From Methanosarcinales archaeon (GTDB lineage: Archaea > Halobacteriota > Syntropharchaeia > Alkanophagales > Methanospirareceae), in assembly GCA_016649585.1 (NCBI GenBank), contig JAENXH010000024.1, forward strand, positions 1 to 13,111: a stretch of DNA of 13,111 nt, read 5' to 3'. Of the stretch, positions 12,615-13,111 are shown in pieces. The notes beneath the pieces were generated by a model. It made no database searches. It was not told where the DNA came from and was given only the letters and a program-made list of their open reading frames with translations. The stretch's first letter is position 1, and each line of letters opens with the position of its first letter. The translations under genes were made by a program, and so were the position numbers.

Positions 12615-12709
12615 AAAACCTGTACTAAAAGAAAAATCAAAAGAGCGTTTGCGTAAATGGTTCTTTGGTATGGCACGTTAAAGAAACGAATTTTTGCTGG
12701 GAGGGTTGG

Positions 12710-12730
12710 TAAGGGGGGCTTGGCCCCTTA
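12710..12730. promoter_or_regulatory. Inverted repeat abutting the next promoter
   Basis: TAAGGGG (12710-12716) and CCCCTTA (12724-12730) form a 7-bp perfect stem with a 7-nt loop. Its right arm runs into the TATA box at 12729-12736, where a regulator could block promoter access. No plus-strand gene ends just upstream, so a terminator role is less likely. Confidence 0.35.
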
Positions 12731-12736
12731 TAAAAA
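12729..12736 (+). promoter_or_regulatory. Strong TATA box for the right-edge gene
   Basis: TATAAAAA is the best TATA match in the window. Initiation about 25 nt downstream (near 12757) would give a short leader of about 24 nt before the ATG at 12781. Confidence 0.5.
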
Positions 12737-12780
12737 GGTTTAAGGAAAAAAGCATAGAGTAGAATACGAGCAAACAATCA

Positions 12781-13111
12781 ATGCTTGAAATGAACTGGAA
12801 AGAACTACAAGAGGGAATAAAGCGATGTACGAAATGCAGAGCGGAAGGCCTTTCTGGAGTTAGATGCCCGGATGCGAGGGCTCCAACGTTAGAGCCGAAA
12901 AACGTGAAGCTTCTTTTCGTTTCCGAAGCCCCGCCGCTCAATACTCAGTTCTACTTCTATAACGAGAATTCAAATGATCGATTGCGAAATCGGGTATTTG
13001 GGATCTTACACGATGTGGGCTATGAACTCAACTCCATAAAGGATTTTAACGATGCTGGGTTCTATCTTCTGCCGACAGCGAAGTGCCCCTCGGCGCGAAA
13101 CGGACTAAATG
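12781..13111 (+). CDS. Uracil-DNA glycosylase superfamily-like protein, 3' truncated by window
   Basis: The frame is open from ATG 12781 to the window edge (110 codons) with no stop, so only the N-terminal part is visible. The pattern Cys16-x2-Cys19, a further Cys29, then a VKLLFVSEAPP strand-loop at about 43-53 and PTAKCPSARNG near the edge resembles the arrangement in iron-sulfur uracil-DNA glycosylases of family 4 or 5. In those proteins, cysteines near the N-terminus bind a 4Fe-4S cluster and GEAPG forms the uracil-binding loop. Here the loop reads SEAPP and lacks the following acidic residue, so it may be a non-canonical member. A second in-frame ATG at 12790 is an alternative start. No Shine-Dalgarno is seen. 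Confidence 0.5.
   Translation, partial: MLEMNWKELQEGIKRCTKCRAEGLSGVRCPDARAPTLEPKNVKLLFVSEAPPLNTQFYFYNENSNDRLRNRVFGILHDVGYELNSIKDFNDAGFYLLPTAKCPSARNGLN

Noticed and set aside
12086..12681. Several plus-strand open frames opposite trm56
   Set aside because: Overlapping each other in different frames, no ribosome binding sites, and trm56 is clearly the real gene.
1..13111. CRISPR array, insertion sequence, integrase or attachment site
   Set aside because: No regularly spaced repeats, no transposase or recombinase-like protein, and neither tRNA 3' end is duplicated nearby as far as I can see.

Overview
The window is archaeal chromosome, most likely from a euryarchaeon related to methanogens or anaerobic methane oxidisers. 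The evidence is eukaryote-like ribosomal proteins (S3Ae, L18e), the archaeal RNA polymerase subunits N and K, archaeal tRNA methyltransferases (aTrm56 and a Trm-G10/aTrm11 type), an aCPSF2-type beta-CASP nuclease, a DUF2124-like protein, tRNA genes without encoded CCA, and TATA-type promoter signals. Placement below euryarchaeon is inference. Base composition is moderate, and the first ~1.6 kb looks more AT-rich by eye.

Layout. Positions 1-1560 hold three small unrecognised membrane proteins with structured spacers; this is the only accessory-looking part. Positions 1670-3051 carry a Nudix ADP-ribose pyrophosphatase overlapping purQ by 4 nt. Next come ribosomal protein S3Ae (probable CTG start), aCPSF2 and tRNA-Gly(GCC). 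A DUF2124-like gene on the minus strand is divergent from a long-form isopropylmalate/citramalate synthase family gene. Positions 7235-7564 have no intact gene but hold a suggestive minus-strand coding remnant. Positions 7565-9336 are the classic archaeal cluster rpl18e-rpl13-rps9-rpoN-tRNA-Pro(CGG)-rpoK. pdxS lies on the minus strand, divergent from a THUMP/Trm-G10 tRNA methyltransferase. A conserved-looking 95-aa protein and trm56 (minus) follow. The right edge cuts a gene resembling the uracil-DNA glycosylase superfamily.

Functionally the window is mostly information processing (translation, transcription, RNA turnover, tRNA modification) plus single genes for purine, branched-chain-type 2-oxoacid and pyridoxal phosphate synthesis. 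Partners such as purS, purL and pdxT are not here.

I found no CRISPR array, transposase, integrase, toxin-antitoxin pair or defence system, and nothing I would call a new system. The items most worth checking are Met and Gln at positions normally Glu and His in the LeuA-like enzyme, the CTG start of S3Ae, C at position 55 of tRNA-Gly, the cysteine-rich remnant at 7252-7493, competing hairpins at 1181-1228, and the unknown membrane trio.
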